The notes under the pieces were generated by a model. That model did no database searches, had not been told where the DNA came from, and saw only the letters and a program-made list of their open reading frames with translations. From an uncultured Eubacteriales bacterium (GTDB lineage: Bacteria > Bacillota > Clostridia > Oscillospirales > Acutalibacteraceae), in the NCBI GenBank assembly GCA_934729465.1, contig CAKVEP010000003.1:95223-159222 (forward strand): DNA of 64,000 bases, in the 5' to 3' direction. Shown here in pieces: positions 18,771-26,723 of the stretch. The translations under genes and the position numbers were made by a program. Position 1 is the first letter of the stretch; each line of letters opens with the position of its first letter.

Positions 18771-20048
18771 TTGGTTAAAGCTATAGTTGGCGCCAATTGG
18801 GGCGACGAAGGTAAAGGTAAAGTTACAGATTTCATGGCAAAAAATGCAGATGTTGTGGTTCGCTTTCAAGGAGGAAGTAACGCAGGTCACACAATTATTA
18901 ACGAATACGGAAAATTTGCACTTCATCAACTTCCGTCCGGAATGTTTTGCGATAATGTTACAAACGTTATCGGAAACGGAGTTGCTGTTAGCGTAGAAAA
19001 TTTAGAAAAAGAACTTAAAATGCTTAAAGAGGCAGGCGTTCCGGCTCCTAAATTAATGGTTTCGGACCGAGCTCAAATTGTTATGCCTTATCACATACTT
19101 TTTGATGTTTACGAAGAAGAAAGATTGTTCTCTAAAAAATTCGGTTCAACAAAGTCAGGAATCGCTCCTTTTTACTCTGATAAATTTGCAAAAATAGGTA
19201 TTCAAATTCATGAGTTGTTCGGCAATGAAGAAGACTTAAAAAATCACGTTGCTTCTGTGTTGGAAGTTAAAAACGTAATTTTAGAAAATTTGTATCATAA
19301 ACCAAAAATTTCCGTTGATGAAATGATGGATAAGTTACGTGAATACAAAAAAATTCTTGAGCCTTATGTTGGCGATACTTTCAAATTTATGTATAACTGC
19401 ATAAAAGAAAATAAACGTATTTTGTTAGAAGGTCAGCTTGGCGCTTTGAAAGATACAGATTTTGGTATATACCCAATGGTAACGTCCTCTAACACAATCG
19501 CAGGTTACGGCGCTATCGGAGCAGGTATCCCTCCTTACGAAATAAAAGAAATAATCGCTGTTGTCAAAGCTTATTCAAGCGCTGTTGGAGGCGGAGAATT
19601 CGTAAGCGAAATATTCGGAGATGAAGCAGACGAATTAAGACGTCGCGGGGGTGACTGCGGAGAATTTGGCGCAACGACAGGAAGACCAAGAAGAATGGGT
19701 TGGTTAGACTTAGTTGCAACACGCTACGGCTGTAGAGTACAGGGCGCAACAAGCATAGCATTTACCGTGCTTGACGTTTTAGGATACTTAGACGAAATTA
19801 AAGTTTGTGTTGGATATAAAATAAACGGTAAAGTCACCGAGGACTTCCCTAATTCATCAGAGCTCAAGATAGCAGAACCTGTTTACGAAACTCTTCCAGG
19901 TTGGAAATGTGATATTAAGGATATCCGGAAGTATGAAGATTTGCCTGTTAATTGTCGTAAATACATTGAATTTGTTGAAAGTAAAATAGGTATTCCAATT
20001 AGCATTGTATCTAACGGTCCTTCAAGAGATCACATAATATACAAATAA
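18771..20048 (+). CDS. purA: Adenylosuccinate synthetase
   Basis: 425 aa with TTG start, GGAGG 7 nt upstream. It condenses IMP and Asp with GTP to adenylosuccinate. The GTP-binding loop WGDEGKGK opens the protein, followed by RFQGGSNAGHT (catalytic His region) and the GATTGRPRRMGWLD block. Together with purB it makes AMP from IMP, while guaA downstream makes GMP, so the segment covers both purine branches. Confidence 0.96.
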   Translation: MVKAIVGANWGDEGKGKVTDFMAKNADVVVRFQGGSNAGHTIINEYGKFALHQLPSGMFCDNVTNVIGNGVAVSVENLEKELKMLKEAGVPAPKLMVSDRAQIVMPYHILFDVYEEERLFSKKFGSTKSGIAPFYSDKFAKIGIQIHELFGNEEDLKNHVASVLEVKNVILENLYHKPKISVDEMMDKLREYKKILEPYVGDTFKFMYNCIKENKRILLEGQLGALKDTDFGIYPMVTSSNTIAGYGAIGAGIPPYEIKEIIAVVKAYSSAVGGGEFVSEIFGDEADELRRRGGDCGEFGATTGRPRRMGWLDLVATRYGCRVQGATSIAFTVLDVLGYLDEIKVCVGYKINGKVTEDFPNSSELKIAEPVYETLPGWKCDIKDIRKYEDLPVNCRKYIEFVESKIGIPISIVSNGPSRDHIIYK

Positions 20049-20054
20049 ATTTTA

Positions 20055-20134
20055 AACTGATGTATGATTAGCCGTACGCTTTAATTAAGTAAACTTTGCA
20101 TTGCTTATAAAATCAGTTCTTTTACAAGCAATGC
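20055..20134 (+). other. Potential pseudoknot in the purA-glmS intergenic region
   Basis: Perfect 9-bp arms GCATTGCTT (20098-20106) and AAGCAATGC (20126-20134). The loop contains ATCAGTT (20112-20118), which is fully complementary to AACTGAT (20055-20061) upstream, an H-type pseudoknot geometry. It lies 170-250 nt before glmS. Confidence 0.4.
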
Positions 20135-20258
20135 AGCTCATATAAATAATTTATTAAAGTCAATCAAAGGCGAAAATAAAATTTAGGAACGATAAATATT
20201 TTTATAATAGCGCTAAACAAGCGCCGTACTTAAAAACCAAACTATAAAAATTAGGCTT

Positions 20259-20286
20259 ACTATTTAATTTAAAAGGATTAAATAGT
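20259..20286 (+). promoter_or_regulatory. 10-bp inverted repeat in the glmS leader
   Basis: Perfect arms ACTATTTAAT / ATTAAATAGT with an 8-nt spacer, ending five bases before the glmS ribosome site (AAGGAGTG). It could be an operator or a leader hairpin that affects initiation. The rest of the 259-bp intergenic region shows no glmS ribozyme core that I can recognise. Confidence 0.45.
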
Positions 20287-20307
20287 TTCACAAGGAGTGT
20301 TAGAATT

Positions 20308-22137
20308 ATGTGTGGAATAGTTGGATATATCGGGAAAAATCAAGCCGTTCCGTTTTTGTTAGACGGTCTTGAAAAGTTAGAGTACAGAGGCTATGATTCC
20401 GCTGGAATTGCTGTGTGTAGCAACGGAAAAATAGCAATTGAAAAGAAAAAAGGACGTCTAAAAAATTTAAGGGAAGCTTTAAAAGCCTCTCCCCTTCCGG
20501 CTAGCACAGTCGGAATAGGACACACTCGTTGGGCAACACACGGAAAACCATGTGATGTTAATGCTCATCCTCATGTGTCTGAATCTGGAAAAGTTGCTGT
20601 TGTGCATAATGGAATAATAGAAAATTACATATCATTAAAAAAATCTTTAATCGAAAAAGGATATAGCTTTAAATCTGAAACAGATACAGAAGTAATTGCT
20701 CAGCTTATTGATTCTATGTATAACGGAGATATCCTTGATACCGTTTTAAAAGTAGTAAAAATGCTCGAAGGCTCTTATTCCTTGGTTATAACATGCTCGG
20801 ATGAGCCAGACAGGCTTGTCGCAGTTAAACAAGCAAGTCCGTTAATCATAGGAATCGGAAACGGAGAAAATTATATAGCTTCGGATATTCCTGCAACGTT
20901 GAGTAAAACAAGAGATGTGATTAGACTCGAAGAAAATCAAATCGCTTTGGTTACAAGTGATGAAATTAAGGTTTTCGACGAAGACGGAAACAAACTTGAA
21001 AATAAAATTACCCACGTTAATTGGGACGTTGACTCTGCTGAAAAAAGTGGTTATGAACACTTTATGATTAAAGAAATAATGGAGCAGCCAAAGGCTTTGA
21101 AAAATACCATAGATCCAAGAATAGACGGAAATAGAATTAAATTAGATGAAATAAATTTGTCTGAGGACTACCTTAAAGGATTAAATAAAATATGTATTGT
21201 AGCGTGTGGGTCGGCATATCACGTTGGCTGCGTTGGAAAATACGTTATCGAAAAAATAGCTAAAATACCAGTTGAAGTGGACCTCGCTTCTGAATTTAGA
21301 TACCGCTCCCCTATTATAGATGATAAAACATTAGTAATAGTTGTAAGCCAATCAGGCGAAACTGCAGACACTTTATCAGCTCTCAGAGAAGCTAAAAAGT
21401 TAAAGGCTAAGGTTTTATCAATCGTAAATGTTGTTGGAAGCTCCATAGCAAGTGAGTCTGATTACGTGTTATATACGTGTGCCGGTCCTGAAATAGCCGT
21501 TGCAACAACCAAGGCATACAGTACTCAGCTTTCAGTTATATATCTTTTAGCTTTATACATAAGCCAAGTTTTAGAAACAATCTCTCAAGACGAAAGACAA
21601 AAATATATAGAAGCTCTTCTAAAATTACCAAGCCAAGTTGAATGTATACTAGAGCAAAGCGACAATATAAAAGAAATTGCACAAAAAAATAGTAACTTAG
21701 ATAACGTATTTTTCATAGGAAGAACGCTGGATTATGCAGTGTGTATGGAAGGCTCGCTTAAATTAAAAGAAATATCATATGTTCATTCAGAGGCTTACGC
21801 TGCCGGTGAATTAAAACACGGAACTATATCTTTAATAGAAAATGGTACGTTAGTTGTGTCAATCGCAACTCAGGATGAATTATTTGACAAAATGGTAAGT
21901 AACATACGTGAAGTTAAATCACGAGGAGCAATAATTTTAGCTATCACCACAGAAAATAATAAAGACAAAATGAATGAAGTGTCGGATTTATCTGTGTTCA
22001 TACCAAAAACATGCGATATAATGACTCCTTCATTGTCTATAATACCTTTGCAGCTTTTCTCCTACTACGTCGCATTGTTCAGGGGGTGCGATATAGATAA
22101 GCCTCGTAATTTGGCAAAATCAGTAACAGTTGAATAG
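20308..22137 (+). CDS. glmS: Glutamine-fructose-6-phosphate aminotransferase (isomerizing)
   Basis: 609 aa. It makes glucosamine-6-P for peptidoglycan from fructose-6-P and Gln. The N-terminal glutaminase domain begins with MCGIVGYIGK (Cys2 nucleophile after Met removal). Two SIS sugar-isomerase domains follow (about 285-420 and 455-600), with VSQSGETADT and the KPRNLAKSVTVE-type C terminus. Length is normal. It has a long leader of its own, and guaA follows 15 bp downstream. Confidence 0.97.
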   Translation: MCGIVGYIGKNQAVPFLLDGLEKLEYRGYDSAGIAVCSNGKIAIEKKKGRLKNLREALKASPLPASTVGIGHTRWATHGKPCDVNAHPHVSESGKVAVVHNGIIENYISLKKSLIEKGYSFKSETDTEVIAQLIDSMYNGDILDTVLKVVKMLEGSYSLVITCSDEPDRLVAVKQASPLIIGIGNGENYIASDIPATLSKTRDVIRLEENQIALVTSDEIKVFDEDGNKLENKITHVNWDVDSAEKSGYEHFMIKEIMEQPKALKNTIDPRIDGNRIKLDEINLSEDYLKGLNKICIVACGSAYHVGCVGKYVIEKIAKIPVEVDLASEFRYRSPIIDDKTLVIVVSQSGETADTLSALREAKKLKAKVLSIVNVVGSSIASESDYVLYTCAGPEIAVATTKAYSTQLSVIYLLALYISQVLETISQDERQKYIEALLKLPSQVECILEQSDNIKEIAQKNSNLDNVFFIGRTLDYAVCMEGSLKLKEISYVHSEAYAAGELKHGTISLIENGTLVVSIATQDELFDKMVSNIREVKSRGAIILAITTENNKDKMNEVSDLSVFIPKTCDIMTPSLSIIPLQLFSYYVALFRGCDIDKPRNLAKSVTVE

Positions 22138-22152
22138 GATGTGTAAAAATAA

Positions 22153-23691
22153 ATGAATATTAGTAATGAAAAAATCTTGATTATGGATTTTGGCGGTCAG
22201 TATAGTCAGCTTATCGCAAGAAGAGTGCGTGATCTGAATGTGTATTGTGAGATAAAGTCGTATAAAACGCCAATCTCCGAAATAAAAAACAGTAATTATA
22301 AAGGGGTTATATTCTCAGGCGGACCAAACAGTGTTTACGCTGAAAATGCACCTAAATGTGAGCGTGAAATTTTCGAAATGGGTATTCCAGTGCTCGGAAT
22401 ATGCTACGGAGCTCAACTAATGGCTCACTTGCTTGGGGGTAAAGTACAAAGCTCTGATAACAAGGAGTACGGAAATACAAGCGTAAATTTTATTAATTTA
22501 TCTGTGTTTACAAGAAATTTAGATAAAACTAGTAAATGCTGGATGAGTCATACTGACTGCATCTCTGAAATTCCACAAGGATTTTCTATCTTAGCAACTT
22601 CAAATAATTGTCCTGTTGCCTGCATGGCGAACGAATCAAAAAATCTTTATGCTGTTCAATTCCACCCAGAAGTTGAGCATACCGTCCAAGGAAATGTAAT
22701 GCTAAAATCGTTTTTATATGATATATGCGACTGCTCGGGCGACTGGAAGATGACTTCTTTTGTAAACACGGCAATAAAAGACATAAAGGAAAAAGTTGGA
22801 GATAAGAAAGTTTTATGTGCGCTTTCCGGAGGCGTTGATTCATCTGTTGCTGCCGTGCTGGTTCACAAGGCTATCGGTGACCAATTAACATGTATATTCG
22901 TTGACCACGGATTTTTGCGTAAAAACGAACGAGAGTCTGTTGAAAGGATTTTTCGTGAAAAATTCAGCATGAATCTTGTTTGTGTGGACGCTCAAGAACG
23001 CTTTTTAAGTAAGCTTGATGGAGTTGTTGAGCCAGAACAAAAACGTAAAATTATCGGTGAAGAGTTTATAAGAGTATTTGAAGATGAATCTAAAAAGCTT
23101 GGTAAAATGGACATATTATGTCAAGGGACAATATATCCTGATGTTGTGGAAAGCGGAATTGGTAACGCAGATGTTATAAAAAGTCACCATAACGTTGGGG
23201 GACTTCCTGAAAATATGTCTTTCTCCGGAATAATAGAGCCTTTAAGAAACTTATTTAAAGATGAAGTCAGAAGGCTCGGTCTGGAACTAGACATTCCCGA
23301 AGAATTAGTAAACAGACAGCCCTTCCCTGGTCCAGGATTAGCGATAAGGATAATCGGAGACATAACAAAACAAAAATTAAACATACTAAAAGAGGCTGAC
23401 TATATATTCAGGCATGAAATTATGAACTCCGGCATTAAACGTCCAAGCCAGTATTTTGCTGTTTTAACTAACATTAAAAGCGTTGGTGTTATGGGCGACG
23501 GCAGAACTTATGATTATACCATCGCTTTAAGAGCCGTTGACACTTCAGATTTCATGACTGCCGATTGGTCAAGAATCCCTTATGATGTTCTTGAAAAAGC
23601 ATCTATAAAAATAATAAATGAGGTTAATAACGTTAATAGAGTCGTGTATGACATAACTTCAAAGCCTCCGGCAACTATTGAGTGGGAATAA
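22153..23691 (+). CDS. guaA: GMP synthase (glutamine-hydrolysing)
   Basis: 512 aa, XMP to GMP. The class I glutaminase domain has the Cys nucleophile in GICYGAQLMAHLLGG and the FHPEVEHT triad block. The ATP-pyrophosphatase domain has LSGGVDSSVAA, and the dimerisation domain ends in ATIEWE. The last 12 bases (GAGTGGGAATAA) recur at 37827, so the 3' end is the attachment site of an integrated element. The gene itself stays complete. guaA 3' ends are known integration sites for mobile islands in several Bacillota. Confidence 0.97.
   Translation: MNISNEKILIMDFGGQYSQLIARRVRDLNVYCEIKSYKTPISEIKNSNYKGVIFSGGPNSVYAENAPKCEREIFEMGIPVLGICYGAQLMAHLLGGKVQSSDNKEYGNTSVNFINLSVFTRNLDKTSKCWMSHTDCISEIPQGFSILATSNNCPVACMANESKNLYAVQFHPEVEHTVQGNVMLKSFLYDICDCSGDWKMTSFVNTAIKDIKEKVGDKKVLCALSGGVDSSVAAVLVHKAIGDQLTCIFVDHGFLRKNERESVERIFREKFSMNLVCVDAQERFLSKLDGVVEPEQKRKIIGEEFIRVFEDESKKLGKMDILCQGTIYPDVVESGIGNADVIKSHHNVGGLPENMSFSGIIEPLRNLFKDEVRRLGLELDIPEELVNRQPFPGPGLAIRIIGDITKQKLNILKEADYIFRHEIMNSGIKRPSQYFAVLTNIKSVGVMGDGRTYDYTIALRAVDTSDFMTADWSRIPYDVLEKASIKIINEVNNVNRVVYDITSKPPATIEWE
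23680..23691 (+). repeat. Left attachment core (attL) in the guaA tail
   Basis: GAGTGGGAATAA, which encodes the last residues WE and the stop of GuaA and is identical to 37827-37838. Confidence 0.8.
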
Positions 23692-23700
23692 CTCCGCAAT

Positions 23701-23733
23701 CTCGATAAATGCCCTATTTATAAGGCAATCGAG
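23701..23733 (+). terminator. Stem-loop behind guaA, supplied by the element
   Basis: CTCGAT/ATCGAG outer arms and GCC/GGC inner arms followed by AGTTTTG. The T-run is short, so termination is likely but not certain. It lies on the element side of the attachment core. Confidence 0.5.
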
Positions 23734-23750
23734 AGTTTTGCAACCCCAAA

Positions 23751-23769
23751 TGGCAACATTTTGGCAACA
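23751..23769 (+). repeat. Left integrase arm-type sites (two TGGCAACA, 11 bp apart)
   Basis: TGGCAACA at 23751-23758 and 23762-23769. The same pair with the same 11-bp period and orientation recurs at 37708-37726 near the right end, as expected for arm-type binding sites of a tyrosine integrase. Confidence 0.6.
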
Positions 23770-23790
23770 ATAAAATATTCACAAAAGATT

Positions 23791-23834
23791 AAGAGCTATC
23801 AGATTTCTGTTAGAGAAGTCCGATAGCTCTTTTG
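23791..23834 (-). terminator. Terminator behind the repressor gene
   Basis: Arms AAGAGCTATC / GATAGCTCTT with T-rich flanks on both sides. It ends 4 bp from the stop of the minus-strand repressor and could also stop guaA readthrough. Confidence 0.75.
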
Positions 23835-23837
23835 CTA

Positions 23838-24443
23838 TTATTCGCTTTCTTTTTCTGCGTGTTCTTTTTTGATTTTATCAAATTCGGCTAAGAGGTCTTT
23901 TTGCGGCTCATTGAAAGGATTGTAGTTCTTTTCTCTTTTCTTGTTTTCCTGTTTTGCTTTTTCCCAGCAATGGTCAAGAGTGTTGATTATGTTTTCGGGT
24001 AAATCTTCGGGATAATTGTAGCGCCAATCGTCATATTGCCCCTGTGTTATTTCGCCGCTTTTCATTTTATCTTTTATCTCGTTCCATTCGTTTAAGCAGC
24101 TGTATAAACCGGTAAAGCACTCCGGTCTGTTTTCATCGGGAATAAGACAGAGCTTGCCGTTTATTCTTTCAATAGTAAGTCCGTAAATATCCTCAATAGT
24201 AAATAATGTGTGCATCAACCTGATATGGTCATCAAGATTAGGACTGTCAAGTGCAAGCGTTGATACCTGCAATACTCCTGCGATTTCTTTTAGCATATCG
24301 CTTTTAGGTTCACGCCTACCGTTTTCGTATTGTGCAACACGAGAATCTGCATTCTTTTCACCGAATCCGAGCTGTAAACCTAAATATTTTTGAGTCATAT
24401 TGTGTTTTTTTCTTATGTATCTTATTCTTTCACTGATTGCCAT
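23838..24443 (-). CDS. XRE-family helix-turn-helix repressor of the element
   Basis: 201 aa. An N-terminal Cro/CI-type HTH (about 5-65: RIRYIRKKHNMTQKYLGLQL, then RVAQYENGRREPKSDMLKEI) is followed by a charged C-terminal region without a recognisable peptidase. It is transcribed away from xis-int, the usual position of the element's master repressor. The shared 211-bp intergenic region holds the xis promoter and an inverted repeat that could be its operator (inference). Its terminator abuts the left end. Confidence 0.85.
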   Translation of the reverse strand: MAISERIRYIRKKHNMTQKYLGLQLGFGEKNADSRVAQYENGRREPKSDMLKEIAGVLQVSTLALDSPNLDDHIRLMHTLFTIEDIYGLTIERINGKLCLIPDENRPECFTGLYSCLNEWNEIKDKMKSGEITQGQYDDWRYNYPEDLPENIINTLDHCWEKAKQENKKREKNYNPFNEPQKDLLAEFDKIKKEHAEKESE

Positions 24444-24533
24444 TAAGCATCACCTCAAGCATTACTGTACCATATATGTTACGACAAGTCAAATTAAATT
24501 ATCAAAATAAGTACGATAATTTTGAAATTATTC

Positions 24534-24562
24534 TTGACAAGTGAATTGCAAGGTGTTAATAT
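24534..24562 (+). promoter_or_regulatory. Promoter of xis-int
   Basis: TTGACA (24534-24539), 17 bp, TAATAT (24557-24562), about 93 bp before the xis start. Confidence 0.7.
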
Positions 24563-24568
24563 AAAAAC

Positions 24569-24586
24569 CGTAACCAAACAGTTACG
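24569..24586 (+). promoter_or_regulatory. Putative operator CGTAAC-N6-GTTACG
   Basis: Perfect 6-bp inverted repeat directly after the -10 of the xis promoter. TTACG-like half sites also occur at about 24479 and 24513. Position fits control by the divergent repressor. Confidence 0.45.
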
Positions 24587-24654
24587 AAAATATAAGTATA
24601 AGTATCATAATTGCAACATATTATGTAATTGTGATAGCCGAAGGAGGTGTAAAA

Positions 24655-24852
24655 ATGTATGATAATTCTATTTTTATGAGGGTTGACGAAGTTGCAAAAG
24701 TTCTTGATGTTTCCGAGTCTTATGCATATAAGATTATCAAAAAACTGAATAAAGAACTTGCCGAAAAAGGAAAAATTATTGTTTCTGGCAGAGTTAATCG
24801 CAAATATTTTTACCAAAGAATTGACTGCACAGACAAAACGGAAGGAGGATAA
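24655..24852 (+). CDS. xis: Excisionase (Tn916 Xis-like, winged HTH)
   Basis: 65 aa, basic. The MerR-like helix-turn-helix is FMRVDEVAKVLDVSESYAYK, followed by KIIKKLNKELAEKGKIIVSG as in Tn916-type Xis. AAGGAGGTG lies 5 nt before ATG 24655, which decides the start. It directs the integrase toward excision. The stop is 2 bp before int and the int ribosome site lies in its last codons. Confidence 0.85.
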   Translation: MYDNSIFMRVDEVAKVLDVSESYAYKIIKKLNKELAEKGKIIVSGRVNRKYFYQRIDCTDKTEGG

Positions 24853-24854
24853 AA

Positions 24855-25946
24855 ATGCCTGTATATAAGGAAAATAAAACAAATACTTGGCGAGCGGTGT
24901 TTAGATATACCGATTGGACAGGTGAGAAAAAACAAACGCAAAAGCGAGGCTTTATTACTCAAAGAGCGGCAAAGGCTTGGGAAAAAGAAGAAATGTTAAA
25001 GCTGCAAGGTGCTTGTAATATGACATTTGATTCGTTTGTCGAATTGTATTTTGAAAGCCTGAGCACAAAGCTGAAACTTAACACAATAAATACAAAAAGA
25101 CATATATTTGAAACTAAAATATTGCCGTATTTTGCCGATAAGAAAATAAATGAAATCAAAGCGACTGATATTATCAATTGGCAAAACAAGTTAATTAAAG
25201 CAAAGGATGAAAACGGAAAACCGTTTTCTCAAACCTACTTAAAGACAATTCATAACCAAATGAGTGCGATATTAAATTTTGCCGTTAAATACTATGGGCT
25301 TAAAGAAAATGTTGCAAGAAGAGCAGGAGCAATGGGCAAAAAAGAAAGCGACAGAGAGATGCTTGTTTGGACTAAAGATGAATATATGCGATTCGCCGAA
25401 GCAAAAATGGAAGAACCAATGCATTACTATGCTTTTGAATTATTGTATTGGTGCGGCATTCGTGAGGGTGAATTGTTAGCCTTAACTCCAAGTGATTTTG
25501 ATTTTAACAAGCGAGCTTTAAGGATTAACAAAAGCTATCAAAGAATAAACGGTTGTGATATTATTACCGAACCGAAGACACCAAAGAGCAATAGAATAAT
25601 TAAAATGCCGTCGTTTCTTTGTGACGAAATGCAAGATTATATCGGTATGCTTTACGGTGCAGAAAAAGATACAAGGCTGTTTCCGATTTCAAAAACTGCA
25701 TTGTATCGGGCAATGAAAACAGGCTGTGAAAAGGCCGGAGTTAAGAAAATTCGTATTCATGATTTGCGTCATTCACATGTTTCATTGCTCATTGATTTAG
25801 GCTTTTCTGCTGTTGAAATTGCAGACAGGATGGGACATGAAAGCGTCGATATGACATATCATTATGCTCATATGTTTCCGTCAAGGCAAGACGAAATGGC
25901 AAATAAACTTGAAAACGAAAGAGATGAATTTAAAAATGTCGGCTAA
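24855..25946 (+). CDS. int: Tyrosine integrase of the guaA element
   Basis: 363 aa. The N-terminal AP2-like arm-binding domain has WRAVFRYTDWTGEKKQTQKR (about 9-28). A SAM-like core-binding domain (about 55-155) and the C-terminal catalytic domain follow. The latter has the first catalytic Arg in YWCGIREGELLAL, the box II HDLRHSHVSLLIDLG, MGHESVDMTYHYAHM with the second His and the nucleophile Tyr. All residues needed for activity are visible, so the element may still excise. It presumably recombines the 12-bp core at guaA. Confidence 0.93.
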   Translation: MPVYKENKTNTWRAVFRYTDWTGEKKQTQKRGFITQRAAKAWEKEEMLKLQGACNMTFDSFVELYFESLSTKLKLNTINTKRHIFETKILPYFADKKINEIKATDIINWQNKLIKAKDENGKPFSQTYLKTIHNQMSAILNFAVKYYGLKENVARRAGAMGKKESDREMLVWTKDEYMRFAEAKMEEPMHYYAFELLYWCGIREGELLALTPSDFDFNKRALRINKSYQRINGCDIITEPKTPKSNRIIKMPSFLCDEMQDYIGMLYGAEKDTRLFPISKTALYRAMKTGCEKAGVKKIRIHDLRHSHVSLLIDLGFSAVEIADRMGHESVDMTYHYAHMFPSRQDEMANKLENERDEFKNVG

Positions 25947-26262
25947 AAATCGTGACGAACATAACCGCTGGAGAAACAAAACCGTTGCTTTCAGAATGTC
26001 ACCCGAAGAGAGCAAAGAACTTGATACAAGAGTTAAATTATCAGGTTTGACAAAGCAAGATTACTTAATCAATCGAGCACTTCAAAGGGATATTGTTGTT
26101 GTCGGCAATCCAAAAGTTTATATTGCTTTGAAGAAAAAACTTGAAGAAGTTTTGATTGAATTGAAGTCCTCAAATGACGCTCAACCGTCACCGAAACTTC
26201 TCGAAACGATTAAACTTATCAGCAAAACGCTTTATGAAATGAAGGGTGTTAAAGATGAATAA
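25936..26262 (+). CDS. MobC-like ribbon-helix-helix mobilisation protein
   Basis: 108 aa from ATG 25936 (11-bp overlap with int; an ATG at 25924 is an alternative). The sequence NKTVAFRMSPEESKELDTRV resembles the MobC/relaxosome accessory family, which has an N-terminal ribbon and two helices. Such proteins bind oriT and help the relaxase. It is followed by a strong stem-loop that may belong to oriT. Confidence 0.7.
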   Translation: MSAKNRDEHNRWRNKTVAFRMSPEESKELDTRVKLSGLTKQDYLINRALQRDIVVVGNPKVYIALKKKLEEVLIELKSSNDAQPSPKLLETIKLISKTLYEMKGVKDE

Positions 26263-26368
26263 ACAAATAAAAAAGACCGCTTGGGATTCATCTGCGGCAA
26301 CAGATGACAAGCGATCTGCTAATAAAAGCACTAATATTATAACCGAAAATAAAAGGTTTTGCAACTGA
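26255..26368 (+). CDS. Small 37-aa open frame overlapping a stem-loop
   Basis: ATG 26255 overlaps the end of the MobC-like gene. The product begins MNKQIKKTAWDSSAATDDKR and resembles no family I know. The same bases form the hairpin at 26275-26316, so the frame may be incidental to oriT structure. Low confidence as a gene. Confidence 0.3.
   Translation: MNKQIKKTAWDSSAATDDKRSANKSTNIITENKRFCN
26275..26316 (+). other. Strong stem-loop, candidate oriT or regulatory hairpin
   Basis: Outer arms GACCGCTTG / CAAGCGATC (one mismatch), inner arms TCATCTG / CAGATGA, 6-nt loop. There is no T-run after it. Its position between two MobC-like genes upstream of the relaxase is typical for oriT in MOBP elements. 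Confidence 0.45.
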
Positions 26369-26471
26369 TCAACTCTAAGGTTATATTTGCAGTCGCAGAC
26401 CGTAGCGAGCATAGGCAATGTATTGCCAGATAGATAGGGAGTACCCTTTAACCCCTAAGAAAGGAGAACAA

Positions 26472-26714
26472 ATGAGAGAAAGAAATTTATCAATAAATGT
26501 CAGAGTAACCGAAAATGAAAAATCAAATATTTGCAGAAAGGTAAAGCGTTCAGGCTTATCGTTATCAGAGTATATTCGTAAGTGCGCATTAAGTCAAAAT
26601 GTAAGGTCAGCACCCAATAAATATTTGAAACAGGCTTATCAATTAGTTTGTCAAATGAATGACAGCAGGCTTGATAAAATAAAAGAACTTCTGCTCAAAG
26701 CGTGTTATGGGTGA
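26472..26714 (+). CDS. Second ribbon-helix-helix mobilisation protein
   Basis: 80 aa from ATG 26472, with AAGGAG upstream. NLSINVRVTENEKSNICRKV followed by SGLSLSEYIRKCAL is a MobC/BmgB-type RHH pattern, usual directly before the relaxase gene in Clostridia IMEs. It ends 9 bp before the relaxase start. The 103 bp between the small frame and this gene show only short inverted repeats. Confidence 0.7.
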   Translation: MRERNLSINVRVTENEKSNICRKVKRSGLSLSEYIRKCALSQNVRSAPNKYLKQAYQLVCQMNDSRLDKIKELLLKACYG

Positions 26715-26723
26715 TGACGGATA

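Noticed and set aside
20049..20307. glmS ribozyme upstream of glmS
   Set aside because: AGCGC and GCGCC occur near 20210-20225, but the conserved catalytic core and pseudoknots are not recognisable.
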